A stretch of DNA of 64,000 nucleotides from Persicitalea jodogahamensis. Its GTDB lineage: Bacteria > Bacteroidota > Bacteroidia > Cytophagales > Spirosomataceae. The position numbers and the translations under genes were made by a program. Shown here piece by piece: positions 51,364 through 61,398 of the stretch. Position 1 is the first letter of the stretch, and every line of letters begins with the position of its first letter. The DNA is taken from assembly GCF_014651615.1 (NCBI RefSeq), contig NZ_BMXF01000008.1:1-64000 (forward strand), in the 5' to 3' direction. The notes beneath the pieces were generated by a model that saw only the letters and a list, made by a program, of their open reading frames with translations, was not told the origin of the DNA and searched no databases.

Positions 51364-51738
51364 TTATATTTCAGTTATTTTTGAATTATACGCGTTAACT
51401 GCATCGACTATCCTGTTTATCTCTTTCAACTTACGGCCTAGCTCGTCAAATTTGAGAGTAGGAAACTGGATACGGATGGACTCAATCATTTCTTCGTTCC
51501 CGCAATCGCCCGGACAAGCATCGGCCCCCTCCACGATCCTGGCAGCGAGCGCCTTTCTGAACACTTCGTCGAGCAATAGATTGTACGCACTGTCGATACC
51601 GTGGTTCACTGCTTTGAATTGTATGATGATTTTTTCGGGATCATCTTCCTTGTCCATCATCCTTATCAGCCCATCGACTTGTCCTCTGATGGTTGCCAAA
51701 CGTGTTTTTACATCTTGTGTGAGATCTCTTGGTAACAT
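51364..51738 (-). CDS. CsoR/RcnR-fold regulator lacking the usual ligands
   Basis: The N-terminal motif RLATIRGQVDGLIRMM (residues 13-28) identifies the CsoR/RcnR family. Aligned with CsoR, the Cu(I) ligands Cys36, His61 and Cys65 correspond to Pro34, Val59 and Ala63. Two new cysteines form CPGDC (75-79) in an insertion, and the C-terminal tail is longer than usual. Metal sensing through CPGDC is a guess. It is convergent with nothing and reads toward the Cys-rich gene. Confidence 0.75.
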   Translation of the reverse strand: MLPRDLTQDVKTRLATIRGQVDGLIRMMDKEDDPEKIIIQFKAVNHGIDSAYNLLLDEVFRKALAARIVEGADACPGDCGNEEMIESIRIQFPTLKFDELGRKLKEINRIVDAVNAYNSKITEI

Positions 51739-51981
51739 GATGGCATGGTTTTTAAGTTATCTTCTAACCCGATATGATTACATGGTCGCTGAGTGTAATA
51801 CTACACAGAGTCTCCTCCGAGGAAAATGAGGATTGGCAACGATCAAGGTGGAGAATTGGTCGTTTGGATTAACAAATCTAGCAAATTCACTTGTTGTAAT
51901 CCCCTTTGAAACAAAATCCTGTAATTATCAACTGATATTCTGTAAGCCTTTCATTGTTACTGCAATGTAATTTTGCCTTCT

Positions 51982-52401
51982 GTGAAACGATTCTTGACCA
52001 TAGCGCTGGCCATCCTGCTCCTGATGAGCAACATGGGCTTCACCGTGGCCACCCATTTCTGTGGGGGGCAGGCGGTGATGAGCGGGCTACGGTTGGGTGG
52101 GGGTGATTGGGATTGCGGGATGGTTCACGAAGCAAGCGACCACCGGGAGGACGACCGCAACTGCACCCGTCTGGCGGAGGAGGCCTGTTGCAAGAACCAG
52201 CACCAGACCATTCAGACGGACAATACGCTTTCCACGGATTTCCCGGCCCCGCAATTTCATGCGTCGGCCGTCGGAATCGCAGTTTTTCCCCTTCCCTACT
52301 TCGAGCGGTTTACGGTACTCGAAGCCGAGCCATTCCGCATTGACCCGCCCCCGCTTCCTGAACGGGACGTGCAGGTACTTTTCCAGACTTTCCTGATTTG
52401 A
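51982..52401 (+). CDS. HYC_CC_PP-family protein
   Basis: The start is GTG at 51982 (MKRFLTIALAILLL, a signal peptide). The mature part has HFCGG, DCGM, a CC pair and a Pro-rich C-terminal region (PPPLPERD). This fits the HYC_CC_PP family. A TAATTTTG promoter-like box (51968-51975) lies seven bases upstream. A paralogue is at 62554. A role in copper binding is inferred from cysteines and context. Confidence 0.7.
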   Translation: MKRFLTIALAILLLMSNMGFTVATHFCGGQAVMSGLRLGGGDWDCGMVHEASDHREDDRNCTRLAEEACCKNQHQTIQTDNTLSTDFPAPQFHASAVGIAVFPLPYFERFTVLEAEPFRIDPPPLPERDVQVLFQTFLI

Positions 52402-52574
52402 TCTTCTTGTCGTGACCTGAGGCCGTGCTTTCCCCAAGCACGGTTATTGGAGGTTTGTCGCGTGCTGGCGGACAAATACGCACGAGACTCGGGTCATTTT
52501 CGACCCATAAGACACCATTCCATTTTTCTCGAATACCTGCCTGATTATCAGTCAAACAATCGAATACCCTATCC

Positions 52575-55061
52575 ATGAAAAAACTACCTATTTTCTTACT
52601 CTTGTCTTTCGCCCTATCGTGTACGGTGGCCGAGGCCCAGCAAAAGGAAAACCCGAACCCGGACAATCTGCCCGTTCACGAGTACACGCTCACGATCAGG
52701 GAAGAAACAGTCAACCTTGCGGGCAAGGACGTAACGGGCATGACCGTCAACGGCACCATCCCCGGCCCCACGCTCCGCTTCACCGAGGGTGAGTATGCGG
52801 TAATTTACGTCAAGAACGAGATGGACGTCGAGACTTCGGTTCACTGGCACGGCATCCTGCTGCCTAACTTTTTCGACGGCGTACCCTATTTGACCACGCC
52901 GCCCATCCAGCCGGGACAGACATTCAAATACGAATTCGCCCTCATTCAGTCGGGTACCTACTGGTACCACTCCCACACGATGCTGCAAGAGCAGAGCGGC
53001 GTGTACGGCTCTTTGGTCATCGAGCCGAAAGAGAAAACGCTGGACTACGATAAGGATCTGGTGGTGGTGCTATCCGACTGGACCAACCAGAAGCCCAGGA
53101 ACGTGTTGCGCAACCTCAAGCGCGGCAACGAGTGGTACAACATTCGCAAAAACACCATTACGCCGCTCAACCGCGTGATCGCCCGTGGCGCGTTGGGGGC
53201 GCAGCTCAATTTCTGGAAGCAGCGCATGGAAACGGTGGACATCGCCGACATTTACTACCCCGCCTTCCTGAGCAACGGGCAGGCGGTGCAAAACTATCCG
53301 GAGTTTAAGCCCGGCGAGAAGGTGCGGGTCAGGATCATCAACGGATCAGCCTCTTCGCAGTTCTGGCTCACCTTCGGCGGCCAGGATCCGCTGCTGGTGG
53401 CGGCCGATGGACTGGACGTCGTACCCGTCATCCATAACAAGACCTTCATCGCCGTGGCCGAAACCTACGACTTCATCGTCACGATTCCGGCGAGCGGCAA
53501 GGTGGAAATCCGCGCTATGGCGCAGGACGGCTCCGGTCATTCGCTGACCTATTTGGGCCAGGGCGAGGCGCTGCCCGCCGCGATCGTGCCCAAGCCTGAC
53601 CAAATTGCTATGATGAAGCAGATGGCCCAGATGAAAATGCGCATGGGCGCACCGGCCACCAAATTCAACCCCTCAAACGAAGAGCCGAAAAAAATGATGG
53701 ACAACTGGGGTATGAAGATGGATATGCCCGGCATGGACATGGGTGGTATGGACATGAGTGACAAGAAAGATAAGTCAATGAAAGGGATGGATCATTCTAA
53801 GATGGACCACAGTAAAATGGGGGGCATGAAGGGAATGGATCACAAAAAGGGAATGAAGATGGAGGGCGATACCACGGAAATGGCCGGGATGGATCACTCC
53901 AAAATGGCGGGTATGGATGGAATGGCAAAGTCCGGGATGCAAATGGATTCGAGCCAAAAGATGGATAAAATGGCGGGTATGGACGGCATGGCGATGAGCA
54001 ACATGAAGATGCCGGGCATGGATATGTTTGCCGAGTATAACTACGATTATCTCAAATCACCCGAGAAAACGACCATTTCCACCGATCCCGACGAGGACAA
54101 ACCCGTCCGCCGCATTATCCTGAATCTGAACGGTAACATGTGGCGCTACATCTGGAGCATGAACGGCGTACCGCTGTCGGAGGCTGACAAAATCAAGATC
54201 AAAAAGGGGGAGGTCGTGCGCATCACGCTCAACAACCTGACCATGATGCACCACCCGATGCACCTGCACGGCCACTTCTTTCGGGTACTGAATGCGAACG
54301 GCGAATACTCACCGCTTAAGCATACCGTAAATGTAGCCCCCATGCAGAAAGTGACCATCGAATTCGATGCCCGCGAGTACGCCGACTGGTTCTTCCACTG
54401 CCACATTCTCTACCACATGATGAGTGGTATGGCGCGGGTGTTTAGCTACGATACGCTTCGTGATCCCCGGATGGCCGATTTTCCACTAAGAAAGCTGACC
54501 AACGAGGGCAACCATTTCTATACCTGGGCCATGGCCGATGTGGCTTCCCACATGAGTTCACTCAATGTGGTCTCATCTAACCTGCGTAACCAGTTCAACC
54601 TTCGGGCCGAGTATGGCTGGAACCAGCGGATAGAGACCGAAGTCACCTATGAGCGCTACCTCTACGACTACTTCCGCGTGTTTGCGGGGGTGAACGCCGA
54701 GAACGAGCGCGAGGAAAAACCCAGTGAAATAACTACTACCGCCATTGGTGGCATTCGTTTCTTGACCCCTTATCTCTTCAACCTCGACCTGCGGCTGGAC
54801 AGCAAACTACGCCCGCAAGTCAGCCTGAGCCGCTCGATCATGATTTTTCCCCGCACCGTGCTTTTCGGCGAGTACGAGTACCAGGCTGACTTCGGCTGGA
54901 CCAAGCGTCCCGCCCGTGAGGGCGTTCTCGACAACGGGGCTTACCGCCATGAAACCGTCTGGTCAGCAGGCTTGGAGTACTTTCTATCACGGAACATTTC
55001 ACTCATGGGCAGCTACGACAACCGCTTCGGCGCGGGGGGCGGCTTGTCCATACGATTCTAA
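52575..55061 (+). CDS. Multicopper oxidase fused to a CopB-like barrel
   Basis: The 828-residue product has a signal or lipobox (ALSC, Cys16) and copper sites HWHG (90-93), YHSH (131-134), HPMHLHGHF and HCHILYH. A Met-rich linker (about residues 345-485, many MDHSKM/MDGM-type units) separates oxidase halves. The last 170-180 residues are barrel-like strands with TYERYLYDYFRVFAGV and SLSRSIMIFPRTVLFGEYEYQ, as in CopB/PcoB. This joins CopA and CopB functions in one chain. Its stop is directly followed by the next ATG. Confidence 0.85.
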   Translation: MKKLPIFLLLSFALSCTVAEAQQKENPNPDNLPVHEYTLTIREETVNLAGKDVTGMTVNGTIPGPTLRFTEGEYAVIYVKNEMDVETSVHWHGILLPNFFDGVPYLTTPPIQPGQTFKYEFALIQSGTYWYHSHTMLQEQSGVYGSLVIEPKEKTLDYDKDLVVVLSDWTNQKPRNVLRNLKRGNEWYNIRKNTITPLNRVIARGALGAQLNFWKQRMETVDIADIYYPAFLSNGQAVQNYPEFKPGEKVRVRIINGSASSQFWLTFGGQDPLLVAADGLDVVPVIHNKTFIAVAETYDFIVTIPASGKVEIRAMAQDGSGHSLTYLGQGEALPAAIVPKPDQIAMMKQMAQMKMRMGAPATKFNPSNEEPKKMMDNWGMKMDMPGMDMGGMDMSDKKDKSMKGMDHSKMDHSKMGGMKGMDHKKGMKMEGDTTEMAGMDHSKMAGMDGMAKSGMQMDSSQKMDKMAGMDGMAMSNMKMPGMDMFAEYNYDYLKSPEKTTISTDPDEDKPVRRIILNLNGNMWRYIWSMNGVPLSEADKIKIKKGEVVRITLNNLTMMHHPMHLHGHFFRVLNANGEYSPLKHTVNVAPMQKVTIEFDAREYADWFFHCHILYHMMSGMARVFSYDTLRDPRMADFPLRKLTNEGNHFYTWAMADVASHMSSLNVVSSNLRNQFNLRAEYGWNQRIETEVTYERYLYDYFRVFAGVNAENEREEKPSEITTTAIGGIRFLTPYLFNLDLRLDSKLRPQVSLSRSIMIFPRTVLFGEYEYQADFGWTKRPAREGVLDNGAYRHETVWSAGLEYFLSRNISLMGSYDNRFGAGGGLSIRF

Positions 55062-56363
55062 ATGATGTCGGAATACAAAAAAGACAGTCTTTCTTTGACC
55101 GGAGCCGTTTCGCTGGGAACCGGCGTGATGATCGGGGCGGGAATCTTCGCCCTGCTGGGACAGGTGGCCGAATTCGCGGGCGACCTGTTCCCCTTCGCCT
55201 TCCTGGGCGGGGCCGTTATCGCGGGTTTCAGCGCCTACTCCTACGTGAAAATGTCCGACGCCTTTCCCTCCGCCGGGGGCATCGCCATGTATTTACAGAA
55301 AGCCTACGGTAAAAGCACGTTCACGGCCTTTGCCGCCTTATTGATGGCGCTATCGATGATTATCAACGAAAGCCTGGTGGCCCGCACGTTCGGCACCTAC
55401 ACCCTGCAATTGTTCGATGTCCCGGAAAGCAGTGTGTGGGTGCCGATACTGGGCGTGGGCCTGATCGGCCTGGCTTTTCTGGTCAATATCTCCGGCAATA
55501 ATTTTATCCAGAAATCCTCCTTTGTCATGGCGCTGCTGAAAATCGGCGGTATCCTGGTGTTCGCCGTGGGCGGGCTGTGGGCCGCCGGATTCAGTTTCGA
55601 TAAAGTCATCCCGTCCGCTTTACCCGATAAGACGGAAACGGATCTCCTGAGTGCTCTGGCCCTGTCCATTCTGGCGTATAAGGGGTTCACCACTATCACC
55701 AACAGCGGGGGTGAGATTAAAGAGCCTCGCAAAAATGTGAGTCGCGCCATCGTCATTTCTCTGATTATCTGCACGGTCATCTATATGCTGGTGGCCTTCG
55801 CCGTATCGGCCAACCTGTCCATTGACGAGATCGTCAAGGCCCGCGACTACTCGATGGCTGAAGCGGCCCGGCCCGCCTTCGGGAAATACGGATTGTGGTT
55901 CACTGTAGGCATCGCCATCATCGCCACGGTGTCGGGTATCATCGCCAGCATTTTCGCCGTCTCGCGCATGACGGCCATGCTCACCGATATGAAGCTGATT
56001 CCGCATAGCGATCTGGGCCTACCCGGCGACGTGCAGCAGCACATGCTGGTGTACGTGGCGGTGGTTGCCACGCTGCTGACCGTTTTCCTGGATCTAAGCC
56101 GAATCGCCTCAATGGGGGCGATCTTCTACCTCATCATGGACATCGGCATTCACTGGGGCGTCCTGAAAAATCTAAGAGAAGAAATAAAACCGAATGCAAT
56201 TATCGTAGGCATCGCCATTTTTCTGGATACCGTGATTCTGGGTGCCTTCATCTATATGAAAGCGACTCAGGATGTGTTCATCATTATCGTTTCGGCGGCG
56301 ATTATGGCCCTCATTCTGGGGGGCGAAAAATGGTTTCTGTCGCGAAATCCCCAATCTGACTAA
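55062..56363 (+). CDS. APC-family amino-acid permease
   Basis: The 433-residue protein has twelve predicted membrane segments and the APC opening GAVSLGTGVMIGAGIFALLGQ. A conserved region reads YKGFTTITNSGGEIKEPRKN. It transports amino acids or related amines; the substrate is unknown. It starts at the base after the oxidase stop and precedes the CopB ATPase by 16 bases, so it is in the copper operon. Confidence 0.85.
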   Translation: MMSEYKKDSLSLTGAVSLGTGVMIGAGIFALLGQVAEFAGDLFPFAFLGGAVIAGFSAYSYVKMSDAFPSAGGIAMYLQKAYGKSTFTAFAALLMALSMIINESLVARTFGTYTLQLFDVPESSVWVPILGVGLIGLAFLVNISGNNFIQKSSFVMALLKIGGILVFAVGGLWAAGFSFDKVIPSALPDKTETDLLSALALSILAYKGFTTITNSGGEIKEPRKNVSRAIVISLIICTVIYMLVAFAVSANLSIDEIVKARDYSMAEAARPAFGKYGLWFTVGIAIIATVSGIIASIFAVSRMTAMLTDMKLIPHSDLGLPGDVQQHMLVYVAVVATLLTVFLDLSRIASMGAIFYLIMDIGIHWGVLKNLREEIKPNAIIVGIAIFLDTVILGAFIYMKATQDVFIIIVSAAIMALILGGEKWFLSRNPQSD

Positions 56364-56379
56364 ACAAAACCCCTGAGTT

Positions 56380-58434
56380 ATGGAAAAGCACGAGCATCAC
56401 CAACATCACGATTCTAAAGGCGAACCCGCAAAAATGAGCGGTCACGGCTCTCACAAGAAAGACATGGATATGGGCGGCGGCCACTACGATCACCACGCCC
56501 ACATGATCGAAGACTTTCGGAAGCGATTCTGGATTTCGCTTGTCCTGACGCTACCGATCCTGGTGCTGGCCCCCATGATTCAGGAACTGGCGGGCTACGA
56601 ACTGCGGTTTCCGGGCGACCGCTACGTGCAGTTCGGCCTGGCTACCATCATATTCTTTTACGGCGGCTGGCCTTTCCTGAAGGGGCTGGCCGACGAACTG
56701 CGGCAGAAGGCACCCGGCATGATGACGCTCATCGCCCTGGCTATTTCGGTGGCCTATTTTTACAGCGCGGCGGTGGTGTTCGGGTTGGGCGGGAAAATAT
56801 TCTTCTGGGAACTGGCGAGCCTGATCGACATCATGCTACTGGGCCACTGGATCGAGATGAAATCGGTCATGGGCGCTTCCAATGCCTTGCAAGAGCTGGC
56901 CAAAATGATGCCTTCCGAGGCGCACCGGATCAACCAAAACGGCGAAACGGAGGAGATAGAATTGTACGATCTCCGACCCGACGACCTGATTCTGGTGAAG
57001 CCGGGCGAGAAAATCCCCGCCGACGGGGAAGTAAAGGAAGGCCAAAGCCACGTCAATGAGTCGATGCTGACGGGGGAATCCAAGCCCGTCGCCAAGCAGA
57101 CGGGCGATCAGGTGATCGGCGGCTCGATCAACGATAATGGCTCGCTCAAGATCGTCGTCCGGCATACCGGAGAGGACTCCTATCTCTCAAAGGTGATCGG
57201 TATGGTGAAGGAGGCGCAGGATACCAAGTCCAAAACCCAGAACCTGGCCGACCGCGCGGCGAGCTGGCTGTTCTACCTTGCCTTAGGTGCGGGCGTTCTG
57301 ACGCTGGTCGTGTGGCTGGCGTTGGGCAGTGATTTCGAGTACGCCCTGGAGCGTATGGTGACGGTCATGATTATTTCCTGTCCGCACGCTTTGGGGCTGG
57401 CCGTGCCGCTGGTTGTGGCCATTTCTACGGCGGTTTCGGCCAAAAAAGGTTTACTGATCCGCAACCGCACCGCCTTCGAGAACGCCCGTAAACTGACTGC
57501 CATCATCTTTGACAAAACCGGTACCCTGACCAAAGGTGAGTTTGGCGTGACGCGCATTATTTCAAGTTCATCGGCCTACACCAAGGATCAGGTACTAGCT
57601 ACCGCCGCCGCCCTAGAAAGCAACTCGGAGCATCCCATCGCTGCCGGAATCATGCGAAAAGCCGAGGAAATGAATTTAAAATTGAGCGAACCCCGCGATT
57701 TCCAGGGGCTGACCGGAAAAGGCGTGGAAGCCACTTTGGATGGTAAAAAGGTTCGAGTCGTCAGTCCGGGCTACGTAAAGGAACAGGGACTGACGCTTCC
57801 CGAGAATTCTTTTAGTGACGAGTCGGAAACGGTGGTGTTCGTTATGGTCGATGGTGCGCTGATCGGCTTCATTGCCCTGGCCGACGAAATCCGCGAGGAT
57901 TCCCGCGAAGCGATCCAGACGCTGAAAGCGCGCAACATCAAGGTAATCATGGCCACCGGCGACAACGAAACTGTCGCCAAAGCCGTCAGCACGAATCTGG
58001 GACTGGACAACTACTACGCTGAGGTCATGCCGGAAGACAAACAGAAGATTATCAAAGACCTGCAGGCGCAGGGTGAGTTTGTCGCCATGACGGGCGACGG
58101 GGTCAACGACGCACCGGCCCTGGCGCAGGCCAACATCGGTATCGCGGTGGGGTCCGGTACGGATGTCGCCGCCGAAACCGCCGACATCATTCTGGTCAAC
58201 AGCAACCCGCGCGACATCGCCAACCTGATCCTGTTCGGCACGGCCACCTACAGAAAGATGATGCAGAACCTGTTCTGGGCGGCGGGCTACAACATCGTGG
58301 CCGTCCCGCTGGCGGCGGGCGTGCTGGCCCCCATCGGTATCATCCTCAGCCCGGCGGTGGGCGCGATCCTGATGAGCCTGAGTACCGTCGTGGTGGCGAT
58401 CAACGCGCAGTTGTTGAAAAGGGAAATAAAGTAG
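56380..58434 (+). CDS. copB: CopB-type copper P1B ATPase (CPH)
   Basis: The 684-residue protein has a His-rich N terminus ([12 protein letters not shown] and HYDHHAHM), TGES near residue 229, the CPH ion motif in SCPHALG near residue 334, DKTGT near residue 378 and GDGVND. It lacks an HMA domain. CPH-type pumps are assigned to Cu(II) or Cu(I) export, complementing the CPC-type copA. Confidence 0.92.
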   Translation: MEKHEHHQHHDSKGEPAKMSGHGSHKKDMDMGGGHYDHHAHMIEDFRKRFWISLVLTLPILVLAPMIQELAGYELRFPGDRYVQFGLATIIFFYGGWPFLKGLADELRQKAPGMMTLIALAISVAYFYSAAVVFGLGGKIFFWELASLIDIMLLGHWIEMKSVMGASNALQELAKMMPSEAHRINQNGETEEIELYDLRPDDLILVKPGEKIPADGEVKEGQSHVNESMLTGESKPVAKQTGDQVIGGSINDNGSLKIVVRHTGEDSYLSKVIGMVKEAQDTKSKTQNLADRAASWLFYLALGAGVLTLVVWLALGSDFEYALERMVTVMIISCPHALGLAVPLVVAISTAVSAKKGLLIRNRTAFENARKLTAIIFDKTGTLTKGEFGVTRIISSSSAYTKDQVLATAAALESNSEHPIAAGIMRKAEEMNLKLSEPRDFQGLTGKGVEATLDGKKVRVVSPGYVKEQGLTLPENSFSDESETVVFVMVDGALIGFIALADEIREDSREAIQTLKARNIKVIMATGDNETVAKAVSTNLGLDNYYAEVMPEDKQKIIKDLQAQGEFVAMTGDGVNDAPALAQANIGIAVGSGTDVAAETADIILVNSNPRDIANLILFGTATYRKMMQNLFWAAGYNIVAVPLAAGVLAPIGIILSPAVGAILMSLSTVVVAINAQLLKREIK

Positions 58435-58465
58435 CCCAAGAGTGTAATTTATAACCAAAAAAAGC

Positions 58466-58747
58466 ATGGAAACAGACACAAAAACAACGGAAACCTTTCG
58501 GAAGTATGCCGAAGAGCGGCTGGAAATTCACCAGCGGGAACTGGCCACGCGCTACCAAGACCGCGCACTCGCCTCGGCTGATTTGAAGGTGGAGGCTCTG
58601 CAGGCGCAGCGGGGGATTTTTGAAAAAGAACTTTCGGAAAAGGTGCAGGAAATTTCGCAGAAAAGCGACGATCCAGTGCGGCCTTCCCTCGAACTGTTGA
58701 AGAATGAGTATGTGGAAAAGCTGGAATCTACGAATTCACCCGTTTGA
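58466..58747 (+). CDS. Coiled-coil hypothetical protein, 93 aa
   Basis: This highly charged, mostly helical protein (FRKYAEERLEIHQRELATR, then EKELSEKVQEISQK) has no signal peptide. No family recognised. It follows copB at 31 bases and precedes the DUF2231 gene, which starts 10 bases after its stop. Confidence 0.55.
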   Translation: METDTKTTETFRKYAEERLEIHQRELATRYQDRALASADLKVEALQAQRGIFEKELSEKVQEISQKSDDPVRPSLELLKNEYVEKLESTNSPV

Positions 58748-58757
58748 CTTTGAAGAG

Positions 58758-59342
58758 ATGAAAAACGCAAGCAAAAGTCAAAGCGCAGGATTAACGATCC
58801 TGACCTCCCTGACTTTATCCGTGGCCGCCTACGCTCAGGAGAGCGATCCGGGAGGCGGTGGCAACGTAGCCGCCAGCCTGGACGAGTTTCCCAACCTGCA
58901 CCCGCTGATCGTACATTTTGCCATTGTCCTGATTCTGGTGGGGGCGGTTTTGCAGTTGGTCAACGTGTATTTTATGAAAAAGGAAGTCGCCTGGATTGCC
59001 TTCGGAACGGCGGCGGTCGGTTTCGTAGCCGCTTACCTGGCGGCGGTGCCTTACCACCCTCACGTACAAGACCTGTCGGAACAAGCCAAGCAGGTAATGG
59101 GCCAGCACGACCAATGGGCCGAATGGACCTTATGGCTGAGCGGAATAGGTGCCGTACTTCAGGGCGCTAATCTGGTCTTTCTGACGGACAGGCGCTGGGC
59201 TGTGGGTGTGGTAGCCGCCGTGCTTTTGGGAGCGGGCTACACGGTGAGCAAAGCCGGGCATTTTGGTTCGCAGCTCGTGTACATCGAGGGCGTGGGGCCT
59301 CAGGGGCAACACGTGGAATCGGAAGATAACCACAGCCATTGA
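58758..59342 (+). CDS. DUF2231-like membrane protein
   Basis: ATG at 58758 (MKNASKSQSAG) excludes an extension into the previous gene. A signal peptide ends AAYAQ. The motif LHPLIVHFAIVLILVGAVLQL with its conserved His is typical of DUF2231, and four membrane helices follow. The C terminus is His-rich (EDNHSH). The family may bind heme or metal; this is inferred. Confidence 0.72.
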   Translation: MKNASKSQSAGLTILTSLTLSVAAYAQESDPGGGGNVAASLDEFPNLHPLIVHFAIVLILVGAVLQLVNVYFMKKEVAWIAFGTAAVGFVAAYLAAVPYHPHVQDLSEQAKQVMGQHDQWAEWTLWLSGIGAVLQGANLVFLTDRRWAVGVVAAVLLGAGYTVSKAGHFGSQLVYIEGVGPQGQHVESEDNHSH

Positions 59343-59458
59343 TTCGGATTTCTTGACGGACACCGAATCGAACAGAGCAGGAAATAGACTTCAACGAGTC
59401 AACTGCTGGCTTTTGGCATAGTAAAACGGATGGCTTTTCAAACTATGAAGTTTATAGG

Positions 59459-60736
59459 ATGAGTACGAAACACACCGATTTGCGGAACAGGGTTGCGGTG
59501 CTTTTGGGGGAAAACATGGTCCATGGGTATTCTAAATCGGCGCAGTCCGAGTTTCATTACGCCAAGCCCTCGCCGGAAACCTACCCGTTTCAATTTTTCT
59601 GGGACACCTGTTTCCACGCATTCATTTTGTGTGCACTGGGCAAGGCGGGCATGGCCGAGAAGCACCTGAACAGCCTCTTTACTTTACAGCGGAAAGACGG
59701 GTTCGTGGGGCACATCATCTACTGGAACAACGTACTGCCGGGGCGGGCAACGGATATTTTCCAATCCCGCCCCGGCTTGGGCATGAACCTGCTCCGAACC
59801 CACATGAGTGCGCTCATTCAGCCGCCATTTGCAGCTCAGGCGGCGGCTCGGATTTTCGAAGCAACGGGGAGCGAGCCATTTCTGAGCGGATTGCTGCCTA
59901 AACTGAAAGCCTATTATAAATGGATCGCGCAGAACCGTGATTTCGATGGCGACGGGCTGGTGACGATCATCTCGCCCTTCGAGTCGGGGATGGACTGGAA
60001 GCCCTCCTTCGATCCTGTGGTCGGGTTCCCGCGTCGGCAGGCCAATTGGAAGCTGTTCCTCCGGGTGGTCAGCGTGGACGCCAGAAACTTCCTTCATGGT
60101 TATGATTTGGAGAAAATTCGGAAGAAGAACTATTTCCGCGTGAAGGAAACGGGCATGAATGCGATTTACATTCAAAACCTGTACGTGCTGGCGTCGCTGT
60201 GCCGGGCCGTGGGCGATTCCGACGAAGGGTATTTTCGGGCGTTGGCCGACAGAGCGCGGGAAAGCCTCATGTCGCTGATGTACGATGCGGAGGATGCTGC
60301 CTTTTATGATGTGTGCGGGCCGGAAAACCGTAAGCTGAAAATCCTCACCCCGACCCTTTTTTTTCCACTGGCAATCGAGGGGATGGATCGCCGTGTCGCC
60401 GAAAAAGTGATTGGCCGGCATTTTCACAACCGGGAAGAATTTGCCCTCCGCTACCCCCTCCCCTCGGTGTCCCTGAACGATCCTTCCTTCAGTCCGAAGG
60501 AGTCGCTCTACTTGTGGCGCGGTCCCACCTGGGTCTATCTCGATTGGTTCATGCACGGCATCCTGATGAAATACGAACAGGAGGAAACCGCGCGGGAGCT
60601 GACCAAAACAGTAACCGATTTGATCGAAAAGAGTGGATTCCGGGAATATTACGACCCCCACACCGGACACGGTATGGGGGCAAAGGACTTCACCTGGGCG
60701 GGGTTGGTCATCGACATGATCCGCAACGAATCCTGA
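59459..60736 (+). CDS. GH63/MGH1-like glycoside hydrolase
   Basis: The 425-residue protein has an (alpha/alpha)6-barrel look with QFFWDTCFHAF, FESGMDWKPSFD (likely catalytic region), NAIYIQNLYVL and LWRGPTWVYLDWFM. These match mannosylglycerate-hydrolase and trehalase-like families. There is no signal peptide, so it acts on cytoplasmic sugars such as glycosyl-glycerate or trehalose-type solutes. It is an odd gene for a copper island. Confidence 0.75.
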   Translation: MSTKHTDLRNRVAVLLGENMVHGYSKSAQSEFHYAKPSPETYPFQFFWDTCFHAFILCALGKAGMAEKHLNSLFTLQRKDGFVGHIIYWNNVLPGRATDIFQSRPGLGMNLLRTHMSALIQPPFAAQAAARIFEATGSEPFLSGLLPKLKAYYKWIAQNRDFDGDGLVTIISPFESGMDWKPSFDPVVGFPRRQANWKLFLRVVSVDARNFLHGYDLEKIRKKNYFRVKETGMNAIYIQNLYVLASLCRAVGDSDEGYFRALADRARESLMSLMYDAEDAAFYDVCGPENRKLKILTPTLFFPLAIEGMDRRVAEKVIGRHFHNREEFALRYPLPSVSLNDPSFSPKESLYLWRGPTWVYLDWFMHGILMKYEQEETARELTKTVTDLIEKSGFREYYDPHTGHGMGAKDFTWAGLVIDMIRNES

Positions 60737-60780
60737 AAGAGTTTACCAGTTTATTTTTTAACAATCAAAACCCAATTCTA

Positions 60781-61398
60781 ATGAAAAGGATCTTCTTATC
60801 CCTGGCCGTCGTGGTAATGCTCACCGCCTGTGGCAACGACAGGTCACAGCAGTCTGCCGGGCAGACGGAAATGAATCACGATGCCGACGAACATGAACAT
60901 GAGGGAACGGCCTCGACCACAATGAGCAATGCTTCTATGGATGGTCCCATCAGAAAGTCGGACAAGGCTGCGGCTATTCTCGACAGTTATCTGGCCATCA
61001 AAAACGCCTTGGCGTCGGACAACAGCGCCGAAGCAGCCACATCCGGTGAGGCAATGGTGAAGGCCTTTGCCAGCTTCGACCGGGCTTCGCTGGATGCCAA
61101 ACGGCAGTCGGACTACGACGAGATCGTGGAGGATGCCCGCGAACACGCCGAACACATCGGTGAAAACAGCGGCAAAATCGACCACCAGCGGGAGCATTTC
61201 GATCTACTAAGCAAGGACATGATGGAGCTCGTGTCGGTTGTCGGCTCGGATCGCACCCTGTATCTGGACCACTGCCCGATGTACAACGACAACAAGGGGG
61301 CCGACTGGCTGAGCGTTTCCGAAAGAATCGAAAACCCTTACTACGGCAGCAAGATGCTGACTTGTGGGAGCATGAAAAACGAGATCGTTCCCCAATGA
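60781..61398 (+). CDS. DUF3347 lipoprotein
   Basis: ATG at 60781 gives a lipoprotein signal (VVMLTACGND, Cys20). A His/Asp/Glu-rich linker (NHDADEHEHEG) is followed by a helical domain and the conserved tail CPMYNDNKGADWLS with NPYYGSKMLTCGS, shared with 45426. Probable copper-binding partner of the RND system. Its stop overlaps the next ATG. Confidence 0.82.
   Translation: MKRIFLSLAVVVMLTACGNDRSQQSAGQTEMNHDADEHEHEGTASTTMSNASMDGPIRKSDKAAAILDSYLAIKNALASDNSAEAATSGEAMVKAFASFDRASLDAKRQSDYDEIVEDAREHAEHIGENSGKIDHQREHFDLLSKDMMELVSVVGSDRTLYLDHCPMYNDNKGADWLSVSERIENPYYGSKMLTCGSMKNEIVPQ

Noticed and set aside
53700-54030. Met-rich coding repeats as low-complexity sequencing artefact
   Set aside because: The frame stays open through the repeats and joins two conserved oxidase halves, and Met-rich linkers are known in copper oxidases.
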